A DNA stretch of 64,000 nucleotides from CAHJXG01 sp964235485. Its GTDB lineage: Bacteria > Pseudomonadota > Alphaproteobacteria > Acetobacterales > Acetobacteraceae. The translations under genes and the position numbers were made by a program. Positions 1-8,618 of this stretch are shown here, piece by piece (the stretch's first letter is position 1; each line of letters begins with the position of its first letter). The notes beneath the pieces were generated by a model. That model did no database searches. It saw only the letters and a list, made by a program, of their open reading frames with translations, and was not told the origin of the DNA. The DNA lies in assembly GCA_964235485.1 (NCBI GenBank), contig CAXSAZ010000009.1:71992-135991 (forward strand), read 5' to 3'.

Positions 1-429
1 GCCGGCCCCAAGCTCGTGGAGTTCGGCGTCCTGCTGTTCGGCGACCGGCTCGGCTGGGCGATCAAGGAGATGTGGACCAACGTGCTGGAGCCGGGCGGCA
101 GCCAGTCCATGCACGCGCACGCGAACAGCTTCGTGTCGGGCATCATCTATCTCAGCCCGTCGCACCCTTCCGCCCACACCGTTTTCGTGCGCAACCCCGG
201 CGCCGGCGAGTTCACTTTCCGGCACAACACCCGCACGGCCCAGATGGGTCCGTTCAACGCCGGCCGGTGGGTGACGCCCGACATCGAGCCGGGGGACATG
301 GTGCTGTTCCCAAGCTACCTGCTGCACGAGGTGCCGCGCAACCAAGGCGGGCAGCGGATCACCATGGCGTTCAACGCCATCCCGGACCGGTTGGACAGTT
401 GGGGCTACACCGTCAGCTTCGGTTCGTGA
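1..429 (+). CDS. Putative 2OG-Fe(II) oxygenase, C-terminal part (cut by window edge)
   Basis: The reading frame is open from the first base, so the true start lies outside the window; an internal GTG at 16 is only a fallback. The visible 142 codons match the small 2OG-Fe(II) oxygenase family (TIGR02466/PF13759 type). They carry an MHAHAN segment supplying the first iron-binding histidine in a jelly-roll strand, a later GDMVLFPSYLLHEV segment with the second histidine, and a QRITMAFN segment whose arginine normally binds 2-oxoglutarate. Members use Fe(II), O2 and 2-oxoglutarate to hydroxylate an undefined substrate. It ends 12 bases before the next gene on the same strand, so the two may be co-transcribed. 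Family assignment is fairly sure; the substrate is unknown. Confidence 0.75.
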   Translation, partial: AGPKLVEFGVLLFGDRLGWAIKEMWTNVLEPGGSQSMHAHANSFVSGIIYLSPSHPSAHTVFVRNPGAGEFTFRHNTRTAQMGPFNAGRWVTPDIEPGDMVLFPSYLLHEVPRNQGGQRITMAFNAIPDRLDSWGYTVSFGS

Positions 430-441
430 GGAACTGATCCG

Positions 442-795
442 GTGCGCGCCGCGGCGACCGTGGGATTGGGGATCTGGGCGCTGGCCGCGACGCCGGGCGA
501 TGCTGGGGCGCAGGCGCCGCCCGATCCGCCCCGGCTCACCGGCATCATCATCGCGGGACCGCGCCGGGTGGCGATCTTCGACAGCCCGCCCGGCCAGCCC
601 ACCTCGGTTCAGGAAGGCGAGACGGTGGCGGCCTACACCGTCCGGCTGATCGGGCCGGCTGGCGTGCAGGTCGAGCGCGAAGGGCGCCGGATCAGCCTGG
701 CGCTCACGCAATCGGCGCAGCCCGCGGCGCCCGTCGATACCGGAGGCGTCACGTTCGGCCTGGTCGTCAACCCGCGGAGGCCGCCGGACGACTGA
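442..795 (+). CDS. Small exported protein of unknown function
   Basis: 117 residues, starting at GTG 12 bases after the oxygenase stop. The N-terminus reads as a short signal peptide (VGLGIWALAATPGDAGA, probable cleavage after AGA-Q). The mature part, LTGIIIAGPRRVAIFD followed by a QEGETVAAYTVRLI segment and VQVEREGRRISLAL, resembles the small beta-domain of GspC/PilP-type secretion-pathway proteins. That family compares a 'GxRxAIF' strand with a 'GExVGxY' turn. This is a shape resemblance only, and no other type II secretion gene is visible nearby. I would call it hypothetical, probably periplasmic. Confidence 0.6.
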   Translation: MRAAATVGLGIWALAATPGDAGAQAPPDPPRLTGIIIAGPRRVAIFDSPPGQPTSVQEGETVAAYTVRLIGPAGVQVEREGRRISLALTQSAQPAAPVDTGGVTFGLVVNPRRPPDD

Positions 796-827
796 GCACT
801 TGTTGCCCCAGGGTCCGGGCGGCAATT

Positions 828-908
828 GTAGGGCGTATAAGCGGAGCGTCATACGCCGACGTGCGGCGCTGCGTGGCGGCGGAAGGCGCTGACGCTTTTC
901 CGCCCTAC
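828..908. repeat. REP-like inverted doublet
   Basis: Two related quasi-palindromes face each other in the 158-base gap before the convergent membrane-protein gene. The left unit (828-857) begins GTAGGGCG and the right unit (878-908) ends CGCCCTAC. Each folds on itself, for example GGCGGAAGGCGC against GACGCTTTTCCGCC. The same right-hand unit recurs at 38185-38261. This is the layout of bacterial REP/BIME elements. It sits after a stop codon and may also stop transcription from both sides. Confidence 0.6.
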
Positions 909-953
909 CAGGGGCGCAGCCGATGGAACGGTCAAAGCAAACAGCCGCTGGCA

Positions 954-3488
954 TCAGGGCGCGGCGAGTCGTCCCAGCAGCCGGGACGCCTCCGAGCGGA
1001 AAGGCGCGGCGGCGGCGGTCGCGCGCAGCAAGCGGAGGCCGGCGTCGCGGTCGGACGCCAGCAGCGCCTGCGCCATGCTCAGCAGCGGCAGGTAGGCCGG
1101 GTCGAACTCGGCGCTGAGCCGCACCGAGTCCAGCAGCCCGGGTGCCGCCGCGTCCACCAACGCCCGGCCCTGCGCGCCGGCCGGAAGCCCCGCCCCGGCC
1201 TCGATGAAGCGGTCGCGCGCGTGCCGGTAGGCCGCCAAGCGGTCCGCGAGCGGCAGCAGGTGCCCGTCCCCCATCGGCGGGCCTGCATCGGGCGAGACCG
1301 CGCGCAGCAAGGCCAGCAGCCGCTCCGCCGGCGGCGCGGCCAGCGCCCGGACGTTGCGGCGCGCGTCCAGCGTCACGAACGGTGCATCGTCGGTGTTGCG
1401 CGGTCCCGGCCCGGCGAAGGCTGCGAGCGCCCGCGCGCCGGCGACGTGCAGGCCCAACACGTCCATGGGCTTCGCCAGCCCGGTCCGGCGCAGCGCCGGG
1501 CGCCATGCCGGGTCGTCCAGCCGCCTCGCCAAGGCGTCCGGGTCCAGGCGGGCCGGCCCGCGCGACCCCACCAGCGCCAGCATCGGCGTCTGCAAGCTGA
1601 AATGCGCCAGCCAGGCGGAACTGTCAGGGTAGATGTCGAGGAACGCCCGGATGATGGCGCGCAGCGACGGAAGGTCGAGCTGGTAGAGCGGGAGCCATTG
1701 GCAGAAGACGCCGCCCTCGGCCAGCCTGGCGCGCACGGCGGCGAAGTGCTCGGTGGTGTACAGCGCGCCCGTGCCGTCCAGCGCGGGATGGAACAGGTCC
1801 GCGACGATGACATCGTAGGTTCCGGCATCGGCGGCCACGAACCGCCTCGCGTCGGCCGCGACGATGGGCGGCAAAGGCGGGGCGCCTTGTTCGGCGAACC
1901 AGGGCAGCAGCGTGATGACCTCCGGCACCAGCTCCACGCCGGTCGCCGCAACGCCGGGCAGGGCCGCGCCGGCCAGGGTGGCGCCCGTGCCGACGCCCAG
2001 GAACAGGGCACGTCGCGGATCGGGATGCAGCAGCAGCGGCAACTGCGCCTGCCGCCAGTCGGACCGCAGCGACCCGGTGCCGCCCATGCGGAAGTGCCCG
2101 TTCACCTCAAGGTAACGGTTGCGGTCCGCGTCCTCGACCACGCTGGCCGTCGCCGTCGCGCCTTCCCGCGTGTCGAGCAGCGCGCCGCCCGGCGGCACGC
2201 GCACGGAGGTGGAGGCCGGGGCCAGCCACAGCGCCAGCGCCGCGGCGGCCGGCACGGCGGCGGCGGGCGCCGCACGCCGGAACGGGCCGGGACAGAGCAG
2301 GAGGTAGGCCAGCGCCGCCAGCAGCAGCGCGGCCCAGGCGCCAACCGCCGGGATCAGCGCAAGCGCGGCGAGCGGCGGCGCCGCGGCTGCGCCCAGGCTG
2401 TTGACGCCGACCGCCCAGCCCAGCGTGCCGCGCCGGTCCCGCACCGCCTGCGCCAAGCAGCCGAACAAGGCGCCCATCGCGGCCGAGGGCAGCAGGAACA
2501 GCGCCGCCGCCGCCGCCAGCTCCGCCAAAGCCCCGCCCGGTTCGGCCGCCAGGGCGAACGGGCCGAGCAGGCGGATGATCGCCGCGGTCACGAGGCAGGC
2601 CAGCGCGGTCCCGGCCAGCAAGCCGCGGAGAGCGCGCGGCCCCGGCGCGATCCCGGCACGCTGCCACGCCAAGCCGCCCAACGCGGTGCCGAGCAGGTAG
2701 GCCGCCAGCAGCGAGGCAAAGCTGTAGATGGTGTCCTGCAGCACCTGCGCGGCCAGCCGGACCACCAGGACTTCCACGGCGATGCCGAGCAGCCCGGTGA
2801 CCAGCAAGGCCGCCGTCAGGCGAAAGGTCCCGATGGCGGCGCTAGGCATCGCGTTGGCGGGCGCCGGCGGCGGGGCGTCGGCCGCCGGGCCAAGCATCAG
2901 CGCCCCCAGGGCGCACGCCGCATTCACCGCCGCAAGCGCGGCCAGCGTACGGGACAGGCCAAGCCCCGGCAAAAGGACGAACACGCTGCACAGCGCCCCG
3001 GCCATCGCGCCCGCGGTGTTGGCCCCATAGACACCGGCTGCGACGCGGGCCTGCTGCTGGACCGAGGCCGACAAACGCTCCAACGCGATCAGCGTGCCGC
3101 CCATGGCGGCCGTCGCGGGCAGCAAAACAAGCGCCGGCAGCGCGAAGCCGACCGCCCAAAGCAGCGCCGGCTGCGGCGCCGTGCCGAGCAGCGCCGGCAA
3201 CGTCCGGGCCGCGGCGGGGATCAGCCAGATGCTGGCCACGGCCCAGGCCGCGATCACCGCTTCCAGCAAGGCGTAGGCGTGCCGGGCGCTCCGTGCCCGG
3301 CGGATCGCGCCGTCGAGCGCAAAAGCGCCCAGCGCCAGGCCGCCGAAGAACCCGGTGACGACGCCCAGCACAGCCATCATCTCGGTGCCGAGCGCCAAGG
3401 CCAGCATCCGGGTCCAAACGACCTCGTAGGCCAGCCCGGCAAAACCGGACGCCGCGACGACCGGGACCAACAGGATGGAAGCGCGCAC
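954..3488 (-). CDS. Membrane protein fused to spermidine-synthase-like domain
   Basis: 844 residues in two parts. Residues 1 to about 430 are a string of roughly a dozen hydrophobic segments (start MRASILLVPVVAASGFAGLAY), the 'fused MFS/spermidine synthase' architecture. From about 480 a Rossmann-fold aminopropyltransferase-like domain follows: LFLGVGTGATLAG (cofactor loop), TGVELVPEVI, DARRFV and YDVIVADLFHP. The last 80 residues look helical, TPR-like. True spermidine synthases have a D-x-x-D-P type active-site loop; here it is ADLFHP, so polyamine synthesis is not assured. The 105-codon gene upstream on the same strand ends 32 bases before this start, so the two may form one transcript. 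Architecture sure, reaction unknown. Confidence 0.8.
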   Translation of the reverse strand: MRASILLVPVVAASGFAGLAYEVVWTRMLALALGTEMMAVLGVVTGFFGGLALGAFALDGAIRRARSARHAYALLEAVIAAWAVASIWLIPAAARTLPALLGTAPQPALLWAVGFALPALVLLPATAAMGGTLIALERLSASVQQQARVAAGVYGANTAGAMAGALCSVFVLLPGLGLSRTLAALAAVNAACALGALMLGPAADAPPPAPANAMPSAAIGTFRLTAALLVTGLLGIAVEVLVVRLAAQVLQDTIYSFASLLAAYLLGTALGGLAWQRAGIAPGPRALRGLLAGTALACLVTAAIIRLLGPFALAAEPGGALAELAAAAALFLLPSAAMGALFGCLAQAVRDRRGTLGWAVGVNSLGAAAAPPLAALALIPAVGAWAALLLAALAYLLLCPGPFRRAAPAAAVPAAAALALWLAPASTSVRVPPGGALLDTREGATATASVVEDADRNRYLEVNGHFRMGGTGSLRSDWRQAQLPLLLHPDPRRALFLGVGTGATLAGAALPGVAATGVELVPEVITLLPWFAEQGAPPLPPIVAADARRFVAADAGTYDVIVADLFHPALDGTGALYTTEHFAAVRARLAEGGVFCQWLPLYQLDLPSLRAIIRAFLDIYPDSSAWLAHFSLQTPMLALVGSRGPARLDPDALARRLDDPAWRPALRRTGLAKPMDVLGLHVAGARALAAFAGPGPRNTDDAPFVTLDARRNVRALAAPPAERLLALLRAVSPDAGPPMGDGHLLPLADRLAAYRHARDRFIEAGAGLPAGAQGRALVDAAAPGLLDSVRLSAEFDPAYLPLLSMAQALLASDRDAGLRLLRATAAAAPFRSEASRLLGRLAAP

Positions 3489-3520
3489 CGGACCTGCCTG
3501 GGGCGAAGAGCCGGAGGGCT

Positions 3521-3838
3521 TCAGTCCGGGTTATCCGGGCCGTAGCCGTCCAGGACCTCGCCGGGATAAAGCTGGTAAGGGCGCACGCGGATCGTGCGGA
3601 TGGCGCGCGCGACGAGGTGGTGGCACTCGTCCGCATCGCCCGCCGCTATTTCGGCCAGGGCGGTGTCCAGGTCGTTCTCGGCGAAGCGGCGCGACAGGTC
3701 GCCCTGCGGCATCGTTTGGGCGCGTGCGCGCACGGCGGCGACGCTGGCCATGCAGGCCTGCTGGTCGTCCTTTGCCCAAGCCGAATGGGCGGTAGCGGCA
3801 AGCATCGCGGCGCCAAGTATCAGGGTGCGGCCAGTCAT
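3521..3838 (-). CDS. Small secreted protein, unknown
   Basis: 105 residues. A clear Sec signal peptide covers residues 1-22 (LILGAAMLAATAHSAWA, cut before KDDQQ). The mature part is acidic and helical, with two cysteines (ACMAS and DECHH) that could form a disulfide, and ends in a YQLYPGEVLDGYGPDNPD tail. No domain is recognised. It lies 32 bases upstream of the spermidine-synthase-like membrane protein on the same strand and is separated from the gene behind it by a large inverted repeat. It is probably periplasmic. Confidence 0.6.
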   Translation of the reverse strand: MTGRTLILGAAMLAATAHSAWAKDDQQACMASVAAVRARAQTMPQGDLSRRFAENDLDTALAEIAAGDADECHHLVARAIRTIRVRPYQLYPGEVLDGYGPDNPD

Positions 3839-3903
3839 GGTGGGCTTTCAAGAACGGTGGAGGCGGCGGTTGGGTCACTCCGCCGCCCGTCCGCCGAGTG
3901 CGG

Positions 3904-3962
3904 CCGATGGGTTGCACCCAGTCCTACGCGACCCATGCCGTAGGATGGGTGCGACCCATCGG
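3904..3962. repeat. Large inverted repeat, REP-like or terminator
   Basis: The left arm (3904-3928, CCGATGGGTTGCACCCAGTC then CTACG) is almost the exact reverse complement of the right arm (3939-3962, CGTAGGATGGGTGCGACCCA then TCGG). There is one inserted base, one mismatch and a 10-base loop. The GTAGGATGGGT...ACCCATC core is typical of widespread bacterial intergenic repeats. It lies just after the stop of the minus-strand PHP gene and so is placed to end that transcript. Confidence 0.6.
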
Positions 3963-3994
3963 CGGATGACAGTCCTTCAACCAAGCCGTCCGTA

Positions 3995-5929
3995 TCAGTT
4001 CGCCGCGGACAAGGTCTTGACCAGGCTGGCCGCCAGGTCGGCGTTGGTTTCGACCAGAAGCTTCGGCTGCCCGGCGGGACGGATGAAGATCGGGTTGGCG
4101 TAGAACCAAAGGTTCGACCAGGCCTCGATATCGAAGTCCACCCGCCGCGTGCCGTCGATGATCGGCAGGTGCGCCGGGCAGGCCGGATCGTCGCAGGCAA
4201 CGTTGTCGATGTTGGTGTCGGCCAGCGGGTTGCCCTGGCTGTCCGTGACGTTGGGCACCGCCGGCGGCACGTTGGTGCCCCGGGCGCGCACGTAGATGGG
4301 GGTGCTGCCCGCAACCAGCGTCGTGGTGAACTCCATCCGCATGTTGCCGTTGGACAGCAGGGTCGAGTTCAGGTTGTTCTTGTTGAAGGTTTCCAGGATC
4401 CGCGCCGACGGGTTGTAAACCGTTTCCGTCTTGTTCGGCATCGCGTAGTTGGCGTCGGTCGGTGGGATCACCCCGGTGATGTCGCCGGTGATCAGGTCAA
4501 CATGGTCCAGCGCCGGCTTGTCGAGCGGCTGGAACACGCCGACCTGCCTCAGCAACGGGTTGCTGAAGCTGTAGGGGCTGTTGTTGCTCGCGGGCACCAC
4601 CATCCGCATGGTCATCGTAACCGTGTCGCCCGGCTTGACCTCCAGCGTTTGGCCCATGGTCCTGGTCACGCCGTTGGCGCTGGCGGTGAAGCTGAAGTTC
4701 TGGTTGATCAACTGGCCGTTGACCGAGAAGCTGTTGCCGGAGCGCATCCCGTCCAGCACGCTCTGCGCCCGGAACGCCGACTGGTTCGGCACATACAGCC
4801 GGGTGTACTCGCCGGGGAAGAAGTCCGCCGTCGAGGCGCGGTCGCGCGCGCCGAAAATCCCCCGCTGGTGCCAGTCGGAACTGATGAAGATGAAGAAGTT
4901 GCGCCCCTCGCCGAGCATCCCGTCCCACAGCCCGCCGACCTTGGCGGTGTAAAGCCCGTTGCCGCCATAGGTCGCGCCGCCCGACGAGGCCGCGGAATAG
5001 GAATGGTTCGACTCCGCGAAGTGGCCCGGCGCCTCGATGCCAAAGGCGACGGTGGGGCCGGCGTTGTTGAAGTCGCGGAAATGCTCGACGTTGTAGCCGG
5101 CGCTGGTGGTCGGGCTGAACGGCCCGGCCCGTTCGGTGTGCGTCGGCACGTAATACGAGGTCAAGGGCGCGTTCGCCTGCAGCCACGTCACGCTCTGGAC
5201 GGCCTTGGCGTGGCCGGCGGTCCCGTTGTTGTCGAAGCTCTTGCCGGTCCAGACCGGGTTGTTGCTGGCGTCCACCGGACCCAGCGTGTCCATGTCGGCG
5301 CGGTCGAAGCGGAACTCGAACTCGCTCATCCGGTCGGCATTGCCCACGCCCGCAACCGGGAACTGCCCGTTGATGACGGCGGTGTCCGAGTGCTCGTGGC
5401 CGGGCACGATGGACTCCAGGCCCTCGATGGCGACCTTCTTGAACTGCTTGGATTTCGCGATGATGATGGGATACTCGACCTCGCGGATCGACTGCCAGCG
5501 ATACATGGCGGCCCGGGGCGGCGGCGGGTTGGGCACGTCGCCTTTCAGCGCGGTGATGGTGATGTCCTGGATGGTCTGGCCCAGCGTGTCCGTCCAATAC
5601 GTCGTCGTGTTGCCCGGCAGGTTGGCGCTGGTGTCGCTGAACCGGCAGTCGCGGTTGCCGGACCCGCCGTGGTTGCCGTGGGTGAACCAATCCAGGTCGA
5701 AGTTCGGGATGCCGTTCGTCGTCCCGGTCCCCAGCGCGCGGTTCAGCAGGTAGCTGGTCGCCACCGTGCCGTCCGTGCAGGTCGTATGGTTGTGCATGTC
5801 GCCCGCCACATAGGGCGAGTTGCGCGCGAAGGGCTTGGCCGGCACCCAGTCCTGGGCCGCGGCAGGCCCGGCCAGCCCCCATGTGGCTGACGCGACACCG
5901 GTAAGGAGCAGGGGCAAGCGGGACGACAT
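3995..5929 (-). CDS. Secreted PHP-domain metal-dependent phosphoesterase-like protein
   Basis: 644 residues with a Sec signal peptide (residues 1-25, cut after AAA or AQ). The mature protein opens with AGDMHNHTTCTDG, the first metal-binding H-x-H motif of PHP phosphoesterases. Further probable metal ligands are the H/N pair in DWFTHGNHGG (about residue 83), the histidines in SIVPGHEHSD, and ISSDWHQRG (about residue 350). The last 200 residues look like beta-rich accessory domains (DTVTMTMRMVVPASNN and similar). It resembles the DUF3604-type secreted PHP proteins, whose substrates are unknown. A good ribosome site (GGAGG, 9 bases upstream) supports the start. It is divergent from the isomerase/HupE genes with about 200 bases between. 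Confidence 0.7.
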   Translation of the reverse strand: MSSRLPLLLTGVASATWGLAGPAAAQDWVPAKPFARNSPYVAGDMHNHTTCTDGTVATSYLLNRALGTGTTNGIPNFDLDWFTHGNHGGSGNRDCRFSDTSANLPGNTTTYWTDTLGQTIQDITITALKGDVPNPPPPRAAMYRWQSIREVEYPIIIAKSKQFKKVAIEGLESIVPGHEHSDTAVINGQFPVAGVGNADRMSEFEFRFDRADMDTLGPVDASNNPVWTGKSFDNNGTAGHAKAVQSVTWLQANAPLTSYYVPTHTERAGPFSPTTSAGYNVEHFRDFNNAGPTVAFGIEAPGHFAESNHSYSAASSGGATYGGNGLYTAKVGGLWDGMLGEGRNFFIFISSDWHQRGIFGARDRASTADFFPGEYTRLYVPNQSAFRAQSVLDGMRSGNSFSVNGQLINQNFSFTASANGVTRTMGQTLEVKPGDTVTMTMRMVVPASNNSPYSFSNPLLRQVGVFQPLDKPALDHVDLITGDITGVIPPTDANYAMPNKTETVYNPSARILETFNKNNLNSTLLSNGNMRMEFTTTLVAGSTPIYVRARGTNVPPAVPNVTDSQGNPLADTNIDNVACDDPACPAHLPIIDGTRRVDFDIEAWSNLWFYANPIFIRPAGQPKLLVETNADLAASLVKTLSAAN

Positions 5930-6128
5930 GGGCGGAACCTCCGGATCGATTGACCAGCAGCAAAAGGTAAAACACGCCTAACATACCCAGGCCCCGTGGC
6001 GAGCCGCGGGACGGCGACGGTTGGGTGAAGATTTGATGACGCCGGGGAATGACGGGTGACAGGCGGGAGCGCAGGCGGCATTGGACGGCCCGCGGAGCGC
6101 GGCGCACGCGCTGCCGAGGGGATCACCA

Positions 6129-7019
6129 ATGATCAACAATGGCATTCCCGCGGGCGTCGCTGGCCAGGGCGGCAGCCCCAAGCCTGCCGCGTCCGCCCGT
6201 GCGGCTGGCCCCGGCCATGCGGTCCGTGCGGTGTTGCGCGTCCTTCGGCGCGAGCCGCTGGTGCATTTCTTCCTGCTGGGCGGCCTGATCTTCGCAGCCG
6301 ATGCCGTGCTGCATCCGCCGGACCGCAGCGAGCGCGTCATCACCGTCACCCGGGCCATGCGGCAGGCCATGAGCGAGAACTTCGACGAGGACCGGGAACG
6401 CCAAGCGACCGGCGCCGAGCTTGATGCCATGGTCGAGAACTGGGTGGCGAGCGAGATCCTTTACCGCGAAGGCAAGGCGCTCGGCGTTGACCGCGGCGAC
6501 GACACGATCCGCGACCGCATCGCCTTCAAGCTGCAATTGCTGATCTTCAGCCAGATCGACCCGCCGCCGGCGACCGAGGCCGGCCTGCGCGACTGGTTCG
6601 CCGCCAACCACGACCGCTTCGATGAGCCGGAGCGGGTCAGCTTCTACCTCGGCCCGCCCACGGACGAGGCGACCGCGCGCCGCCGGCTCGCCGAGGTGCT
6701 GGACGGCCAGGAGCCTGCTGACCTGCAGCGCAAGACCCGCGCCATGGTCGGCCGCCCGGTGTCCAGCCTGGCGCCCTCCTTCGGCCCGGGGTTCCGCGAC
6801 GGGCTATTGGCGCTGCCACAGGAGCAATGGGCCGTGCTGCAATCGGTGGAAGGCTGGCACCTGGTCCGCGTCGATAGCCGCCGACCCGCGGTCCTCGCCC
6901 GCTTCGAGGATGTCCAGGACGAGGCGGTGCGGACCTGGAAAACCGACGAAACCCGCAAGCGCGCCTGGGAAGCGGTGAAGCGGCTCCGGGCCAACTACAC
7001 CGTGCGCTACGAGCCATAG
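6129..7019 (+). CDS. Parvulin-type peptidyl-prolyl isomerase-like membrane-anchored protein
   Basis: 296 residues. The ATG at 6129 is chosen over a TTG at 6081 because GAGGGG lies 8 bases upstream of it. After about 35 residues there is one membrane segment (PLVHFFLLGGLIFAADAVL) that anchors it with the rest outside. A SurA/PpiC-like chaperone helix region (about 55-150) is followed by a parvulin-like stretch (about 165-270: ERVSFYLGPPTDEATARRRL, a LQSVEGWHLVRVDS strand). The isomerase core is short and degenerate, so it may act as a chaperone only. It abuts the HupE/UreJ gene by two bases. I infer that it helps fold or insert that membrane protein's large outer domain. Confidence 0.7.
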   Translation: MINNGIPAGVAGQGGSPKPAASARAAGPGHAVRAVLRVLRREPLVHFFLLGGLIFAADAVLHPPDRSERVITVTRAMRQAMSENFDEDRERQATGAELDAMVENWVASEILYREGKALGVDRGDDTIRDRIAFKLQLLIFSQIDPPPATEAGLRDWFAANHDRFDEPERVSFYLGPPTDEATARRRLAEVLDGQEPADLQRKTRAMVGRPVSSLAPSFGPGFRDGLLALPQEQWAVLQSVEGWHLVRVDSRRPAVLARFEDVQDEAVRTWKTDETRKRAWEAVKRLRANYTVRYEP

Positions 7020-7021
7020 GG

Positions 7022-7984
7022 ATGCGCTGCCTCGTCTGGCTGCTCCTGGCCGTCATCGCCACCCTGGCGCCGGCCGCCGCGCATGAGCCGTCGCTCGGCG
7101 TGCTGGAGTTTCGCGAAGTCCGGCCCGGCAGCTACGTCGGCGGCTGGACCCTGGAACCCACGGTCGGCGGCGACCGCGTGCAACTCCGCTTTCCCGCGCA
7201 ATGCGCCTACCGGCCACCGAGCCTGGACTGCGGCGCGCAGGGCTTGGTCGGCCGGGTCACGGTGGATAACCTGGGCGCCAACATGTCGGCGGTGCTGATC
7301 CGCGTCGTGCCTATGGGCGGGGAGCCGCGCAGCTACACCGTGACCACCGCAAGCCCGGTGGTGTCCATCCTCGGCACCGGCGCGCCGGGGTGGCAGACCT
7401 GGGCCGAGGTCGCCAACACTTATGTCAACATCGGCATCGACCATATCCTGCTCGGCATCGACCATCTGCTGTTCGTGCTGGGGCTGATCTGGATCGTGCA
7501 GGGCGGGTGGCGGCTGGCCAAAACCATCACGGCCTTCACGGCGGGGCACAGCGCGTCGCTGGCCGCCGCCGCTTACGGCGTCGTGACGGTGCCGGAGCGT
7601 CCGCTCAACGCCTGCATCGCCCTCAGCATCGTGTTCGTCGGCTTGGAGATCGTGAACCTGCAGCGCGGCAAGGCCGGGCTGACGGCGCGCTACCCTTGGG
7701 CGGTCGCCTTCGGGTTTGGCCTGGTCCACGGCATCGGCTTCGCGAGCGCCCTGTCGGCGCTGGGCATCGAGCGGTCGCTGCTGTTCCCGGCGCTGCTGTC
7801 CTTCAACCTGGGCGTGGAGATCGGGCAGCTCGCCTTCGTGCTGCTGGTGCTGGCGCTGATCTGGGGGCACCGCCGGCTGGGCGCCGTGCTGCATCGCGGA
7901 GGCGAGGCGGTGCCGGGCTACGTGATCGGGACGGTGGCGGCGTTCTGGTTCATCGGCCGCATGGCCCGCATGATCGCCACCTGA
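7022..7984 (+). CDS. HupE/UreJ family membrane protein with outer domain
   Basis: 320 residues. A signal peptide (1-20) is followed by an outer beta-rich domain (about 21-125), then six or so membrane helices. The first helix carries NIGIDHILLGIDHLLFVLGL, the His/Asp-rich motif of the UreJ_2 branch. Others carry FTAGHSASL and FGLVHGIGFASAL with further histidines. HupE/UreJ proteins are nickel or cobalt permeases where studied; this long branch is uncharacterised. It sits 2 bases after the isomerase gene and 13 bases before a second HupE-like gene on the same strand, so the three form one operon. Confidence 0.8.
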   Translation: MRCLVWLLLAVIATLAPAAAHEPSLGVLEFREVRPGSYVGGWTLEPTVGGDRVQLRFPAQCAYRPPSLDCGAQGLVGRVTVDNLGANMSAVLIRVVPMGGEPRSYTVTTASPVVSILGTGAPGWQTWAEVANTYVNIGIDHILLGIDHLLFVLGLIWIVQGGWRLAKTITAFTAGHSASLAAAAYGVVTVPERPLNACIALSIVFVGLEIVNLQRGKAGLTARYPWAVAFGFGLVHGIGFASALSALGIERSLLFPALLSFNLGVEIGQLAFVLLVLALIWGHRRLGAVLHRGGEAVPGYVIGTVAAFWFIGRMARMIAT

Positions 7985-7997
7985 CGAGAGGCCAAAC

Positions 7998-8609
7998 ATG
8001 CCGCCGCGCCGCGCTGCCCTCCTGCCCATCATCGCCGCCTTGGCGCTATATGCCCACCCGGCCGAGGCGCACATCGTTTCTTCCCGGCTAGGCGACTTCT
8101 ACGCGGGCGCCGTGCATCCGCTGACGGGCTTGCAGGACGTGGTGCTGTGGATCGCGCTGGCCGTGCTGGCCGGCGCCCAGCCGGCAGACCGGGCACGCTG
8201 GCTGGTCACGGTGTTTCCGGCCGGACTGGTGGCCGGCTTCCTGCTCGGCCTGGCTGGTGGCGTGACGGGCGGGGTCGCCGCGGTCGATGCCGGGTGCATG
8301 GTGGCGCTCGGCGGCCTGATCGCGATGGCGGTCCGGCTGCCTGCCCCGGCGCTGGCCGTCATTGCCTTCGCGCTCGGGCTGGTCCGCGGCGCGGCCAATG
8401 CCGGCGGGGTCGGTCCCGATACCGATGCCGCCTTGTTCGCGGCGGGCTTCGCCGCCGCCGGTTATGTCGCGATCACGCTGCTGCCTGCCGCCGTCCTGAC
8501 CTTTTGCCGCTCCGGTGTTGGCTGGCGCGGCGTCGCGCTACGCGCCGGCGGGAGCTGGATCGCCGCCATCGGCATCATGGCTGGCGGCTACGCGCTGGCC
8601 GGGCGGTAG
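7998..8609 (+). CDS. HupE/UreJ-like membrane protein, altered metal motif
   Basis: 203 residues. A signal peptide ends at HPAEA-H, so the mature protein begins with histidine as is usual for HupE. Six hydrophobic segments follow. The family motif HPLTGLDH is here VHPLTGLQDVVLW: the Asp-His pair is replaced by Gln-Asp, which weakens the case for canonical Ni/Co binding. It is the third gene of the plus-strand isomerase/HupE operon, 13 bases after the previous gene. It ends 9 bases before the stop of the convergent HupE gene. Confidence 0.75.
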   Translation: MPPRRAALLPIIAALALYAHPAEAHIVSSRLGDFYAGAVHPLTGLQDVVLWIALAVLAGAQPADRARWLVTVFPAGLVAGFLLGLAGGVTGGVAAVDAGCMVALGGLIAMAVRLPAPALAVIAFALGLVRGAANAGGVGPDTDAALFAAGFAAAGYVAITLLPAAVLTFCRSGVGWRGVALRAGGSWIAAIGIMAGGYALAGR

Positions 8610-8618
8610 GCCGCGCGA

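Noticed and set aside
861..3545. An 894-codon plus-strand open frame opposite the spermidine-synthase-like gene
   Set aside because: Arg/Gly/Gln-rich, no domain, no membrane or catalytic motif. It is the antisense shadow of a GC-rich gene whose minus-strand frame has clear motifs. The same applies to long open frames opposite 4169-5890, 9837-12794, 16175-18697 and 32236-33804.
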